Shown here piece by piece: positions 1 to 7,456 of a DNA stretch of 64,000 nt. The notes beneath the pieces were generated by a model. That model did no database searches. It saw only the letters and a program-made list of their open reading frames with translations, and had not been told where the DNA came from. The stretch's first letter is position 1, and the number at the start of each line of letters is the position of its first letter. The stretch is taken from contig NZ_FUZV01000001.1 in assembly GCF_900167565.1 (NCBI RefSeq), positions 1,178,001 to 1,242,000 of the forward strand. The letters run 5' to 3'. Made by a program: the position numbers and the translations under genes. Origin of the DNA: Pseudoxanthomonas indica. GTDB taxonomy: Bacteria > Pseudomonadota > Gammaproteobacteria > Xanthomonadales > Xanthomonadaceae.

Positions 1-196
1 CGCGACCGAAGCGGCGTCGACGCGTCCGTGCGCTCAGGGCCGCGGCACCGGCCTCCAGCACGCGCGGCTGCAGGGGCTGCGCGCGCCAGGCCAGCGGGGC
101 CAGTGCGCTCTGCACGGCCAGCACGTCCGGATCCGGCTCACCCTGGCCATCCCACAGGTAGTCAGGCGCATCGTCAGGCGGAAGTCGAATCGTCAT
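1..196 (-). CDS. putative anti-sigma (FecR-like) protein, N-terminal part only
   Basis: The gene runs off the left edge; only about 65 codons are visible. Its ATG (194-196) overlaps the TGA of the upstream ECF sigma gene as ATGA, the usual arrangement for translational coupling of a sigma factor with its anti-sigma partner. The visible peptide begins MTIRLPPDDAPDYLWDG, is acidic and Pro-rich, and then turns Arg-rich (ALSARTRRRRFGR), as is common just before a membrane span. The D-x-L-W-D-G-x-G-E-P-D-P opening resembles FecR-domain proteins paired with ECF sigma factors in xanthomonads (from memory). The functional part is outside the window, so the role is inferred mainly from position. Confidence 0.6.
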   Translation of the reverse strand, partial: MTIRLPPDDAPDYLWDGQGEPDPDVLAVQSALAPLAWRAQPLQPRVLEAGAAALSARTRRRRFGR

Positions 197-732
197 CGGT
201 GGCCTCCCTCGACCGGGATGGACAGGGCCGCGCGCAGCAGGCTCATGCCGCGATGCAGGTTGACCCGCACGCTGCCGTGGCTGAGCCCCGTGCGCTCGGC
301 AATCTCTGGCCCGTTCAAGCCTTCGGCCAGGCGCAGCAACAGGGTTTCGCGGTAGGCCGCCGGCAAGGCCTGGATCGCCGCCAGCACACGTCCGGCCTCC
401 AGGCGCTGCTCGGGCGTGGCGGACAGGTCGGCCAGCGATTCGGCCGCGCCAGCGACGGTCCGCGGAGCGCGGCGCCGGCCCTCCACGGCCGCCCGCCGCG
501 CGATGCTGATGATCCAGCCGGGAAACGCCGCCGGCTCGTGCAGGGTGTGCAGCCGCTGCAACGCGGTTTCAAAGACGTCCTGGGTCAGGTCATCGGCATC
601 GGCCGGTTGCAGGCGGGCCAGCAACACGCCATGGACCACCGGCGCGAAACGCTGGTACAGCGCGGCCATCGCCGCCTGCGAACCAGCGCGCGCAGCATGG
701 ACCAGCGTAGCGGTCGATGCGGAATCGTCCAT
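193..732 (-). CDS. ECF-type RNA polymerase sigma factor
   Basis: A 179-residue sigma-70 family protein of the extracytoplasmic-function group. Region 2 spans about residues 8-75, with the helix containing DADDLTQDVFETAL that contacts core polymerase and the -10 element. A short linker follows, then region 4 at about residues 110-172 with a helix-turn-helix around GPEIAERTGLSHGSVRVNLH for -35 recognition. There is no region 1.1 or region 3, which fits ECF factors. The next gene overlaps its stop codon and is probably its anti-sigma factor. Target promoters and the inducing signal cannot be read from this window. Confidence 0.88.
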   Translation of the reverse strand: MDDSASTATLVHAARAGSQAAMAALYQRFAPVVHGVLLARLQPADADDLTQDVFETALQRLHTLHEPAAFPGWIISIARRAAVEGRRRAPRTVAGAAESLADLSATPEQRLEAGRVLAAIQALPAAYRETLLLRLAEGLNGPEIAERTGLSHGSVRVNLHRGMSLLRAALSIPVEGGHR

Positions 733-786
733 GCCCCTCCAGCGGTGTCATCTCAAGGACGGCGTGGAAGGGCCATGTGTTAACTG

Positions 787-1338
787 TCAGGCGAAGACGA
801 CCTGCTCGGCGAACGCGATGTCGGCTGCCGGCACGGCGCGGATGCGCGGGCCGAAGCTGGTGATTTCCGGCAGGGTGGCATTGTGGTGCTGGCGGATCTG
901 CGCGGCGCTGGCGTGCGCCTTGTCGTGGGTGGTGTGCGCATCGGCGGCCAGGATGACCGCATAGCCATGGGCGGCCGCGCTGCGGGTGGTGGTGTCCACG
1001 CAAAATTCGCTGGCGTAGCCGCAGATGATCAGTTCCTGCACGCCCAGGAAGGCCAGCACTTCATCCAGTCCGGTGCGAAGGAAGGAATCGGGCGTGGTCT
1101 TGCGCAGGCGGCGGTCGCTGGCGTCCAGTTGCAGACGCGCGTCGAGCTGCCAGCCCGCCGAGTCGGCTTCCATGTCGCCGGCGCGCTCGTGTTGCACGCA
1201 GATGACGGGGACGCCGTCGCGGCGGGCACGCGCACTCAGATCGTTGATGCAGGCGATCACCTGATCCGCATCGGCCGGCGGCGGCGTGGTGGCGAACAAT
1301 CCCTGTTGCACATCGATGATCAGCAATGCCTGGCTCAT
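787..1338 (-). CDS. isochorismatase-family cysteine hydrolase
   Basis: A 183-residue cytosolic hydrolase of the isochorismatase-like superfamily. The family triad is visible: Asp9 in the first strand (ALLIIDVQ), Lys80 in RRLRKTTPDSF, and nucleophile Cys113 in the motif ICGYASEFCVD that ends the central strand. Members cleave amides or vinyl ethers, such as nicotinamide, biuret or isochorismate; the sequence alone does not tell which. The nearest relatives I recall are annotated only as cysteine hydrolases. The gene lies 105 bp after the glyoxalase-like gene and before the sigma gene on the same strand, so membership in either transcription unit is uncertain. Confidence 0.85.
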   Translation of the reverse strand: MSQALLIIDVQQGLFATTPPPADADQVIACINDLSARARRDGVPVICVQHERAGDMEADSAGWQLDARLQLDASDRRLRKTTPDSFLRTGLDEVLAFLGVQELIICGYASEFCVDTTTRSAAAHGYAVILAADAHTTHDKAHASAAQIRQHHNATLPEITSFGPRIRAVPAADIAFAEQVVFA

Positions 1339-1443
1339 CGCGACTCCCCTTTCGATTTGACCGGATCAGCATCCTTCATCTGCGCGCCGAAGCCAAGCTG
1401 GCTCCGCTGCGAGGTTCAGCCGCCGGCGACCGGCGGCAGGGTC

Positions 1444-1866
1444 TTACCATTCGCCGCTGTTGGCCATCGACATCCAGGGTTCCTGCGCCGGCAGGGCGGC
1501 GCCCTTCTGCAGCAGTTCGATCGAGATCCGATCCGGGGTCCGCACGAAGGCCATGCGGCCATCGCGCGGCGGCCGGTTGATGGTCACGCCCATGCCTTGC
1601 AGATGCGCGCACAAGCCGTAGATGTCGTCCACTTCAAAGGCCAGGTGGCCGAAATTGCGCGCACTGCCGTAGTCCTCGTCCGAACCCCAGTTGTGGGTCA
1701 GCTCCACTTCGGCTTCCGGATTGGCCGGCGCGGCGAAGTAGACCAGGGTGAACTTGCCGGCTTCGCTGTCCATGCGCCGGGTCTGCACCAGGCCCAGGCC
1801 AGCGGTGAGGAAGTAGGAGGTGGCGTCCAGATCGTGGACGCGGATCATGGCGTGCAGGTACTTCAT
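1444..1866 (-). CDS. VOC-family protein, glyoxalase I-like
   Basis: A 140-residue vicinal-oxygen-chelate protein laid out like bacterial lactoylglutathione lyase (GloA), which isomerises the hemithioacetal of methylglyoxal and glutathione. Candidate metal ligands match E. coli GloA in spacing: His5 (MKYLHAMIRV), Glu55 (EVELTHNWG), His74 (NFGHLAFEVDD) and Glu117 (ISIELLQ). The two beta-alpha-beta-beta-beta modules are complete, so it is probably a functional metal enzyme. It lies 21 bp downstream of the DoxX gene, and the DoxX and SDR genes may share its transcript. True GloA is a common annotation for this pattern, but another VOC lyase cannot be excluded. Confidence 0.8.
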   Translation of the reverse strand: MKYLHAMIRVHDLDATSYFLTAGLGLVQTRRMDSEAGKFTLVYFAAPANPEAEVELTHNWGSDEDYGSARNFGHLAFEVDDIYGLCAHLQGMGVTINRPPRDGRMAFVRTPDRISIELLQKGAALPAQEPWMSMANSGEW

Positions 1867-1887
1867 CGGCGGATCTCGTGATTTGAT

Positions 1888-2301
1888 TCAGGAAAAAATT
1901 CGGGCGCGTTGCGGCCGGTGCGCCCAGGCCAGGCCGAGCAGGCAGGCCAGGATCAGCACGCTGTATTCAACGCCATTGCGGCCCAGGCCCACCACGAACC
2001 AACCTTCCTGTGCGTGCACCAGCCAGATGCCGCAGGCGTAGATCACGCAGAACAGCAGCGCAATCGGCGTCACCCAGCGGCCCCAGGCCAGCAGCGGCGT
2101 GGCGAGGATTTCGTACAACGTGATCGCCCAGGCGATCACCAGGCCCAACGGAAAGCCCTGCGCAGCGAGGAACTCACCGAACGGCGCCACGCCACCGGCC
2201 TGCCAGCGCGCGACCCCATGGATGAACAACAGCACGGCCAGTACGCAGCGGATGAAGATCAGACCTTGCGAGACAGAGGTTGGCGGATGCGTCATGGCCA
2301 C
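1888..2301 (-). CDS. DoxX-family membrane protein
   Basis: A 137-residue integral membrane protein with four predicted membrane segments (about residues 12-30, 50-72, 78-97 and 107-126). The pattern FIRCVLAVLLFIHGVARW followed by GFPLGLVIAWAITLYEILA is typical of DoxX/DoxD-like proteins. Some relatives take part in thiosulfate:quinone reduction or in redox homeostasis with other membrane oxidoreductases, but most have no assigned role. It is 32 bp downstream of the SDR gene and 21 bp upstream of the glyoxalase-like gene, so the three probably form one operon. No specific substrate is suggested. Confidence 0.78.
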   Translation of the reverse strand: MAMTHPPTSVSQGLIFIRCVLAVLLFIHGVARWQAGGVAPFGEFLAAQGFPLGLVIAWAITLYEILATPLLAWGRWVTPIALLFCVIYACGIWLVHAQEGWFVVGLGRNGVEYSVLILACLLGLAWAHRPQRARIFS

Positions 2302-2333
2302 TCCAGGTGCGGGGCGCGCGAGGCGCGCCGGGA

Positions 2334-3164
2334 TCAGTCGTTCCAGGGCTCCAGGAACAGGTCCGGCAGCAAGGGCTGGCCCGGCTCGACGGCGTAGGGT
2401 TCGAAATCGGTGACGCCGGCTTCGCGCAGCACGCGTTCGTCAATCAGGAACTGGCCGCTGAAGCCCTTCGCCGGCCGCACCAGAATCGCCTGCGCGGCGT
2501 CGGCCACGATCTCCGGCTTGCGGCAACGCGGGATGTCCACGCCCGGGATCATGTTCAGGGCGTCGGTGGCGATGATCGTGCGCGGCCACAAGGCGTTAAC
2601 CGCGATGCCCTGCCCGGCCAGTTCACCGGCCAGGCCCAGGGTCACCAGACTCATGCCCATCTTGGCCAGGGTGTAGCCGGTATGCGGCGCCCACCAGCGC
2701 GGATCCAGCGACGGCGGCGGCGCCAGGGTCAGGATGTGCGGGTTGGCGGCCTGCTGCAGATACGGCAGGCAGGCCTGCGCACACAGGAAGCTGCCGCGCG
2801 CGTTGACCTGCTGCATCAAGTCGAAGCGCTTCATCGGCGTGTCGGCCAGGCCGGCCAGCCAGATCGCACTGGCGTTGTTGACCAGGATGTCGATGCCGCC
2901 AAAGGCGTCGACGGTGGCGGCAACGGCGGCGCGCACCTGATCTTCCTCGCGGATGTCGCACTTCAGCGCCAGTGCCTGGCCACCGGCCTCGGTCACCGCC
3001 TGCGCGGCGCTGTGGATGGTGCCGGGCAACTTGGGATTGGCGACCGCGGACTTGGCGGCGATTGCCACGTTGGCGCCGTCGCGCGCGGCGCGCAGGGCGA
3101 TGGCCAGGCCAATGCCGCGCGATGCGCCGGTGATGAAGAGGGTCTTGCCTTGCAGTGTCGCCAT
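2334..3164 (-). CDS. short-chain dehydrogenase/reductase (HSDL2-like)
   Basis: A 276-residue SDR-fold oxidoreductase. The N-terminal Rossmann motif is TGASRGIG, the NNAS motif is present (ILVNNASAIW), and the active-site YxxxK is seen as YTLAKMG. The pattern with a proline-rich stretch before the active-site Tyr and a C-terminal FSGQFLIDERVLREAGV segment resembles the hydroxysteroid dehydrogenase-like 2 group, of unclear substrate. I take the ATG at 3164 as the start because the protein then begins MATLQGKTLFITG, standard for the family; an in-frame start at 3197 would add 11 atypical residues. It heads a likely leftward operon with DoxX and the glyoxalase-like gene. Confidence 0.85.
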   Translation of the reverse strand: MATLQGKTLFITGASRGIGLAIALRAARDGANVAIAAKSAVANPKLPGTIHSAAQAVTEAGGQALALKCDIREEDQVRAAVAATVDAFGGIDILVNNASAIWLAGLADTPMKRFDLMQQVNARGSFLCAQACLPYLQQAANPHILTLAPPPSLDPRWWAPHTGYTLAKMGMSLVTLGLAGELAGQGIAVNALWPRTIIATDALNMIPGVDIPRCRKPEIVADAAQAILVRPAKGFSGQFLIDERVLREAGVTDFEPYAVEPGQPLLPDLFLEPWND

Positions 3165-3341
3165 GGCGCGCCGGGTTCCGCAGCGGAGTAAGAACACAAG
3201 GATAGCGCGTGCCGTCGCAGGCCATGGTGCTGGCGGACCGGACCGGAGTGGTTCTGGCGCATGCCACGTTTACCGGCAACGCGGTTCCGGCGTCATCGCC
3301 GTGACATTTTTCGATGCCGATGTCCACACCCATCCGACAGG

Positions 3342-3369
3342 CTGCCAGTCACAACCTCGCCCCTATAAT
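3342..3369 (+). promoter_or_regulatory. putative promoter of the DedA-PAP2 gene, leaderless layout
   Basis: A perfect TATAAT lies at 3364-3369, and a weak -35 match CTGCCA lies at 3342-3347 with a 16-bp spacer. Only seven bases separate the -10 box from the ATG at 3377, so transcription would start at or next to the A of the start codon. There is no purine-rich ribosome binding site before this ATG, which supports a leaderless mRNA. This is inferred from motif spacing only. Confidence 0.6.
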
Positions 3370-3376
3370 CCGGGCG

Positions 3377-5398
3377 ATGGATTCCTGGTTCGATACCCTG
3401 CTTGCATGGATCAGCGCGCATCCGGTCGCCGCGGGCGCGGCGATCTTCGCCATTGCGTTCTGCGATGCGGTCATCGTGCTGGGCGCGATTGTGCCGGCGC
3501 TGCCGCTGTTGTTCGCAGTAGGCGTGTTGATTGGGCTGGGCGAGATCGACGGCCCCTACGCCTTAATCAGCGCCGCGCTGGGCGCGCTGGCCGGTGACGG
3601 CGTCAGCTTCTGGGTGGGTCATCGCTGGGGGCCGCAGCTGCGCGCGCACTGGCCCTTCAGCCGCTATCCGCAACTTCTGGATCGCGGTGAGGTGCTGTTC
3701 CGCCGCAATGCCATCAAGAGCATCCTGATTGCGCGCTACGTGGGGCCCATCCGGCCGTTCGTGCCGGCGGTGGCCGGCATGTTGCGCATGCCGATGAAAC
3801 GCTATCTGCCGGCCACGTCGCTGGCCGCTGTGTCGTGGGCGGCGTTGTTCCTGCTGCCGGGCTGGGTGTTCGGGCAGGCTTACGATGCCGTCGCCGCCGT
3901 GGCCGGACGACTGGGCCTGGTGGTAGGCCTGCTGATCATCGTGATGGCGCTGGCCTGGGCGCTGGTGCTGTACAGCTATCGCTGGTTTGCCGCGCATGCC
4001 GACGCGTTGCTCGCGCGCGCGCTGGCGTGGTCGCATGCGCACCCGGTGCTGGGCCGGTATTCGGCGGCGGTGTTCGATCCCAGGCGGCGCGAGTCGGTGC
4101 CGCTGGCCTTGCTGGCGATTCTGTTGCTGGCTATCGTCTGGGTGTTCTTCGCCTTCCTGATCCTGGTCATCGGTCACGGCGAACCGCTGGGCCTGGACCT
4201 GGCGGTGTACGAGCTGATGCTGGCCCTGCGCAATCCGCTGGCCGATTACCCGCTGGCCGCGATTGCCTCGCTGGGTGATGAGCAGGTGCTGGCGCCGGCC
4301 TGCACGCTGGTCCTGCTGTACCTGTGCTGGCGCCGACGCTGGATGGCAGCGGCGCACTGGCTGGCGGCGCTGGCCTTCGGCCTGGCGTTGACGGCCTGGC
4401 TGGGCGCATCGGTGGACATTCCCAAGCCACCGGCGGTGAGCAGTGGCTTCGGCTTCCCGTCAATCGCGGTGACCATGGCGACCATCAGCTTCGGCTTCTT
4501 CGCCGTGCTGATTGCGCGCGAATTGCCGGGCCGGCAACGGGTCTGGCCCTACCTGGTGTCCGGCTGCGTGGTGGCGCTGATCGGCTTTGCCCGCATCTAT
4601 CTGGGCGCGCACTGGTTGAGCGATGTCATCGGCGGCATGTTGTTCGGCATCGTCTGGTTGCTGGTGCTGGGCATCGCCTATCGGCGGCGCATGCTGCGCT
4701 CGTTCTGGATCACCCCGATCAGCTGGTTGTTCTATGGCGCGTTTGTCGCCGCCGCGCTGTGGCACGCACCGCGCAATGTCGACAAGATGCTGGCCCAGTT
4801 CGAAGCGCCGGTGCCGGTCAAGGTGATGGCGATGGACAGCTGGTGGCGGGACGGCTGGCAGCAGTTGCCGGCGCGGCGCAACGAGTTCGACGATGAGCAG
4901 CGCTGGCCGCTGGATGTGCAGATCGCAGGCCCGCTGGCGCCCTTGCAGGCACGCCTGGAAGCCGCTGGCTGGCGGGTGCAGCCGCAAGCCGGCTGGAAGG
5001 ACGCGTTGAACCTGCTGGACAACGATCTGCCGCCTACCCGGCAACCGGTACTGCCGGCTACGCTGGATACCCGCGCCGAGCGGCTGGTGATGGTGCGCGA
5101 TGGCGTGCAGCCGGGGATGCGCTTCGTGCTGCGGCTGTGGCCGGCCAATGCGCTGCTGCAACCGGGTGACACGCCGCTGTGGATCGGCAGTGCGCAGGTG
5201 CTCAAGCATCACCAGGCTGTCGGCTTGATCGGCATGTGGCGTCCCTTGCGCGAAGCCGACGCCGCGCTGCTGGCGGTCACCGCCGCCACCCAACCACTGG
5301 CGCACCGGATCGACGCGCATCCGCAGTCGCACTTGCCGGTACTGCGCATCCGCACCGATGAACTGGCCGTCACCGCACCCGGCCATCACCCGCGCTGA
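3377..5398 (+). CDS. DedA - PAP2 phosphatase - LssY fusion membrane protein
   Basis: A 673-residue multi-domain inner-membrane protein. Residues 1-200 form a DedA/SNARE-associated domain (GDGVSFWVGHRWG, RYVGPIRPFVPAVAGM), a family linked to lipid flipping and membrane homeostasis. Residues 230-450 form a PAP2-type phosphatase domain with the third motif present (FARIYLGAHWLSD, His near 412). The second motif reads FPSIAV near 361 instead of PSGH, so its usual histidine is missing. Residues 490-673 match the LssY C-terminal region. The ATG at 3377 is chosen because the DedA domain begins there and a TATAAT sits just before it. It probably acts on undecaprenyl- or phospholipid phosphates, but activity is uncertain given the altered motif. 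Confidence 0.85.
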   Translation: MDSWFDTLLAWISAHPVAAGAAIFAIAFCDAVIVLGAIVPALPLLFAVGVLIGLGEIDGPYALISAALGALAGDGVSFWVGHRWGPQLRAHWPFSRYPQLLDRGEVLFRRNAIKSILIARYVGPIRPFVPAVAGMLRMPMKRYLPATSLAAVSWAALFLLPGWVFGQAYDAVAAVAGRLGLVVGLLIIVMALAWALVLYSYRWFAAHADALLARALAWSHAHPVLGRYSAAVFDPRRRESVPLALLAILLLAIVWVFFAFLILVIGHGEPLGLDLAVYELMLALRNPLADYPLAAIASLGDEQVLAPACTLVLLYLCWRRRWMAAAHWLAALAFGLALTAWLGASVDIPKPPAVSSGFGFPSIAVTMATISFGFFAVLIARELPGRQRVWPYLVSGCVVALIGFARIYLGAHWLSDVIGGMLFGIVWLLVLGIAYRRRMLRSFWITPISWLFYGAFVAAALWHAPRNVDKMLAQFEAPVPVKVMAMDSWWRDGWQQLPARRNEFDDEQRWPLDVQIAGPLAPLQARLEAAGWRVQPQAGWKDALNLLDNDLPPTRQPVLPATLDTRAERLVMVRDGVQPGMRFVLRLWPANALLQPGDTPLWIGSAQVLKHHQAVGLIGMWRPLREADAALLAVTAATQPLAHRIDAHPQSHLPVLRIRTDELAVTAPGHHPR

Positions 5399-5404
5399 AA
5401 CCGG

Positions 5405-5986
5405 TCAGGCGATCGCCGCCAGCAGTTGTTCCAGGCGCTGGTGCGGGTCATCTTCCTGCAGCAGCGCCACCCGTTGCTGCGGTGACAGCGGCAGCAGCTC
5501 GGCCAGGCGCCAGCCCACCCACGCTGCCTGATCCATCTGCGCGGGCGTGACCTGGGTGAGATCGGCGCCGGCCTGTTCGAGCAGGCTCTGCAGCAAGGTG
5601 GCGAGCAAGCCATGTTCGGCGCGCAGCTCGTCGTCCGGATCCGGCTCGCACCACTGCACCTGGCCGATCACCAGGCCGTTGTCGCGCACCCGCGTCTGCA
5701 CCACGTGGAAGCGCCGCTCGCCGCGCACGCGCAAGGCCAGCAGGCCATCACGGCCGGTGTTGAAGTCCTCGATGCGCGCTTCGGTGCCATACGCCACGGG
5801 CGTGGCCGGCTGCCCGGCTTCGTTGCCTTCCAGGATCAGGCAGACGCCAAAGCCCTGTCCGCTGCGACCGCAGTCGCGCACCAGATCCAGGTAGCGGCGC
5901 TCGAATACCCGCAGGTCCAACCCGGCGCCGGGCAGCAGCACGGCATGCAGGGGGAACAGGGGGAGTGTTTCGGTCGTGCCGGACAT
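5405..5986 (-). CDS. LON-substrate-binding-domain protein
   Basis: A 193-residue protein made of the N-terminal substrate-binding (LAN/PUA-like) domain of Lon protease without the AAA+ or Ser-Lys protease parts. The opening LPLFPLHAVLLPGAGLDLRVFERRYLDL is the family hallmark. A helical second half ends the protein. Stand-alone copies are widespread in proteobacteria; their role is not settled, with adaptor or regulatory functions proposed. It lies 6 bp downstream of mpl on the same strand, so the two are probably cotranscribed. It is convergent with the DedA fusion gene, with only 6 bp between the stops. Confidence 0.86.
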   Translation of the reverse strand: MSGTTETLPLFPLHAVLLPGAGLDLRVFERRYLDLVRDCGRSGQGFGVCLILEGNEAGQPATPVAYGTEARIEDFNTGRDGLLALRVRGERRFHVVQTRVRDNGLVIGQVQWCEPDPDDELRAEHGLLATLLQSLLEQAGADLTQVTPAQMDQAAWVGWRLAELLPLSPQQRVALLQEDDPHQRLEQLLAAIA

Positions 5987-5992
5987 GGGGAT

Positions 5993-7348
5993 TCACTTCA
6001 ACGTGGCGAAGTAGCGGCGGGGCGCGCCGTCGAAGCCGCCGTTGGACATGAAGACGACGTGGTCGCCCGCGCGCACCAACTCTTGCAAGGCGGCGATCAG
6101 GCCATCGGCGTCGGCCACCGCGCGCGCCTCGCCGCGGATAGCCGCGATCACCTTGGCCGCATCCCACGGCAGCTCCGGCCGCGACAGGAACACCACCGCA
6201 TCGGCCAGATCCAGCGAAGGCGCCAGCGCATCGGCATGCGCGCCCAGGCGCATCGAATTGCTGCGCGGCTCCATCGCCACCACGATGCGTGCGTCGCCGA
6301 CCTTGGCGCGCAGGCCGGCCAGCGTGGTCTGGATGGCGGTGGGGTGATGGGCGAAGTCGTCGTAGACGGTGACGTCACCGGCCTGGCCGATGACTTCCAA
6401 GCGGCGCTTCACGCTGCGGAACTGCGCCAGCGCCGGCATCACGCTGGCCGGATCCACGCCCACCGCATGCACGGCAGCCAACGCGGCCAGGCCATTGAGA
6501 ACATTGTGATCGCCGAGCAGCGGCCACTGCACCTGGCCGATTTCCTGGCCACCGTGCAGCACCGCGAACACGCTGCCATCGGCCTGGATCAGCCGCGCGC
6601 TCCATTCGAACGTGGCATCGAAGCCAAACCGCTCCATCGGCGTCCAGCAGCCCATCGCCAGCACCTCGGCCAAGTTGGCGTCGTGGCCATTGACGATCAA
6701 GCGGCCGCTGCCCGGCACGGTGCGCACCAGGTGGTGGAACTGGCGCTGGATCGCGGCCACGTCCGGAAAGATGTCGGCGTGGTCGTATTCCAGGTTGTTG
6801 AGGATCGCCACCGTGGGCCGGTAGTGGACGAACTTGCTGCGCTTGTCGAAGAACGCGGTGTCGTATTCGTCGGCTTCGACCACGAATTCCGCGCCGCCGC
6901 CCACCCGCGCCGATACACCGAAGTCTTCCGCCACGCCGCCAATCAGGAAGCCCGGCGCGCGACCGGCCGCTTCCAGCAGGTAGGTCAGGATGGTCGTGGT
7001 GGTGGTCTTGCCATGGGTGCCGGCCACGGCCAGCGTGGTGCGTCCGGGCAACACGTTCTCGGCCAGCCACTGCGCGCCCGAGGTGTAGGCGCGGCCGGCA
7101 TCCAGCACGGCTTCCACCGCGGGATTGCCACGCGAGAGCGCATTGCCCACCACCACTTCGTCGCAATCCCCGCCGATGTTGCCGGGCAGATAGCCCTGCG
7201 CCAGCGCGATGCCCAACTGCTCGAGCTGGGTCGACATCGGCGGGTAGATGGCCTGGTCGCTGCCTTCGACGGTATGGCCCAGTTCGCGCGCCAGCGCTGC
7301 GACGCCGCCCATGAAGGTGCCGGCGATACCGAGGATGTGGATTTTCAA
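5993..7348 (-). CDS. mpl: UDP-MurNAc:L-Ala-gamma-D-Glu-meso-DAP ligase
   Basis: Mpl attaches the recycled tripeptide L-Ala-gamma-D-Glu-meso-DAP to UDP-N-acetylmuramic acid in the cytosol, feeding peptidoglycan recycling. The Mur-ligase architecture is complete: an N-terminal UDP-binding Rossmann motif (ILGIAGTFMGG), the ATP loop VAGTHGKTTTT near residue 110, the central GGVAEDFGVSAR region typical of Mpl rather than MurC, NNLEYDHADIFPD, and a C-terminal domain with YDDFAHHPTAI. The family start is MKIHILGI; here the matching codon is TTG at 7348-7346, giving 451 residues (E. coli Mpl is 457). A second TTG at 7393 would add 15 unmatched residues. The LON-domain gene follows 6 bp later. Confidence 0.92.
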   Translation of the reverse strand: MKIHILGIAGTFMGGVAALARELGHTVEGSDQAIYPPMSTQLEQLGIALAQGYLPGNIGGDCDEVVVGNALSRGNPAVEAVLDAGRAYTSGAQWLAENVLPGRTTLAVAGTHGKTTTTTILTYLLEAAGRAPGFLIGGVAEDFGVSARVGGGAEFVVEADEYDTAFFDKRSKFVHYRPTVAILNNLEYDHADIFPDVAAIQRQFHHLVRTVPGSGRLIVNGHDANLAEVLAMGCWTPMERFGFDATFEWSARLIQADGSVFAVLHGGQEIGQVQWPLLGDHNVLNGLAALAAVHAVGVDPASVMPALAQFRSVKRRLEVIGQAGDVTVYDDFAHHPTAIQTTLAGLRAKVGDARIVVAMEPRSNSMRLGAHADALAPSLDLADAVVFLSRPELPWDAAKVIAAIRGEARAVADADGLIAALQELVRAGDHVVFMSNGGFDGAPRRYFATLK

Positions 7349-7456
7349 GTGCGTGGTCCGGATGCTGCGGTGAAGGGGGAATGGTAAGGCCAAGCGCCGG
7401 ACAATGCGGCCTGCACCGCGGAAACCGCGGCGTCGGGCGGCGCTTTGGCAGTCATG

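Noticed and set aside
5612..7387. 591-codon frame opposite mpl and the LON-domain gene
   Set aside because: Covers two real genes on the other strand and has no recognisable domain.
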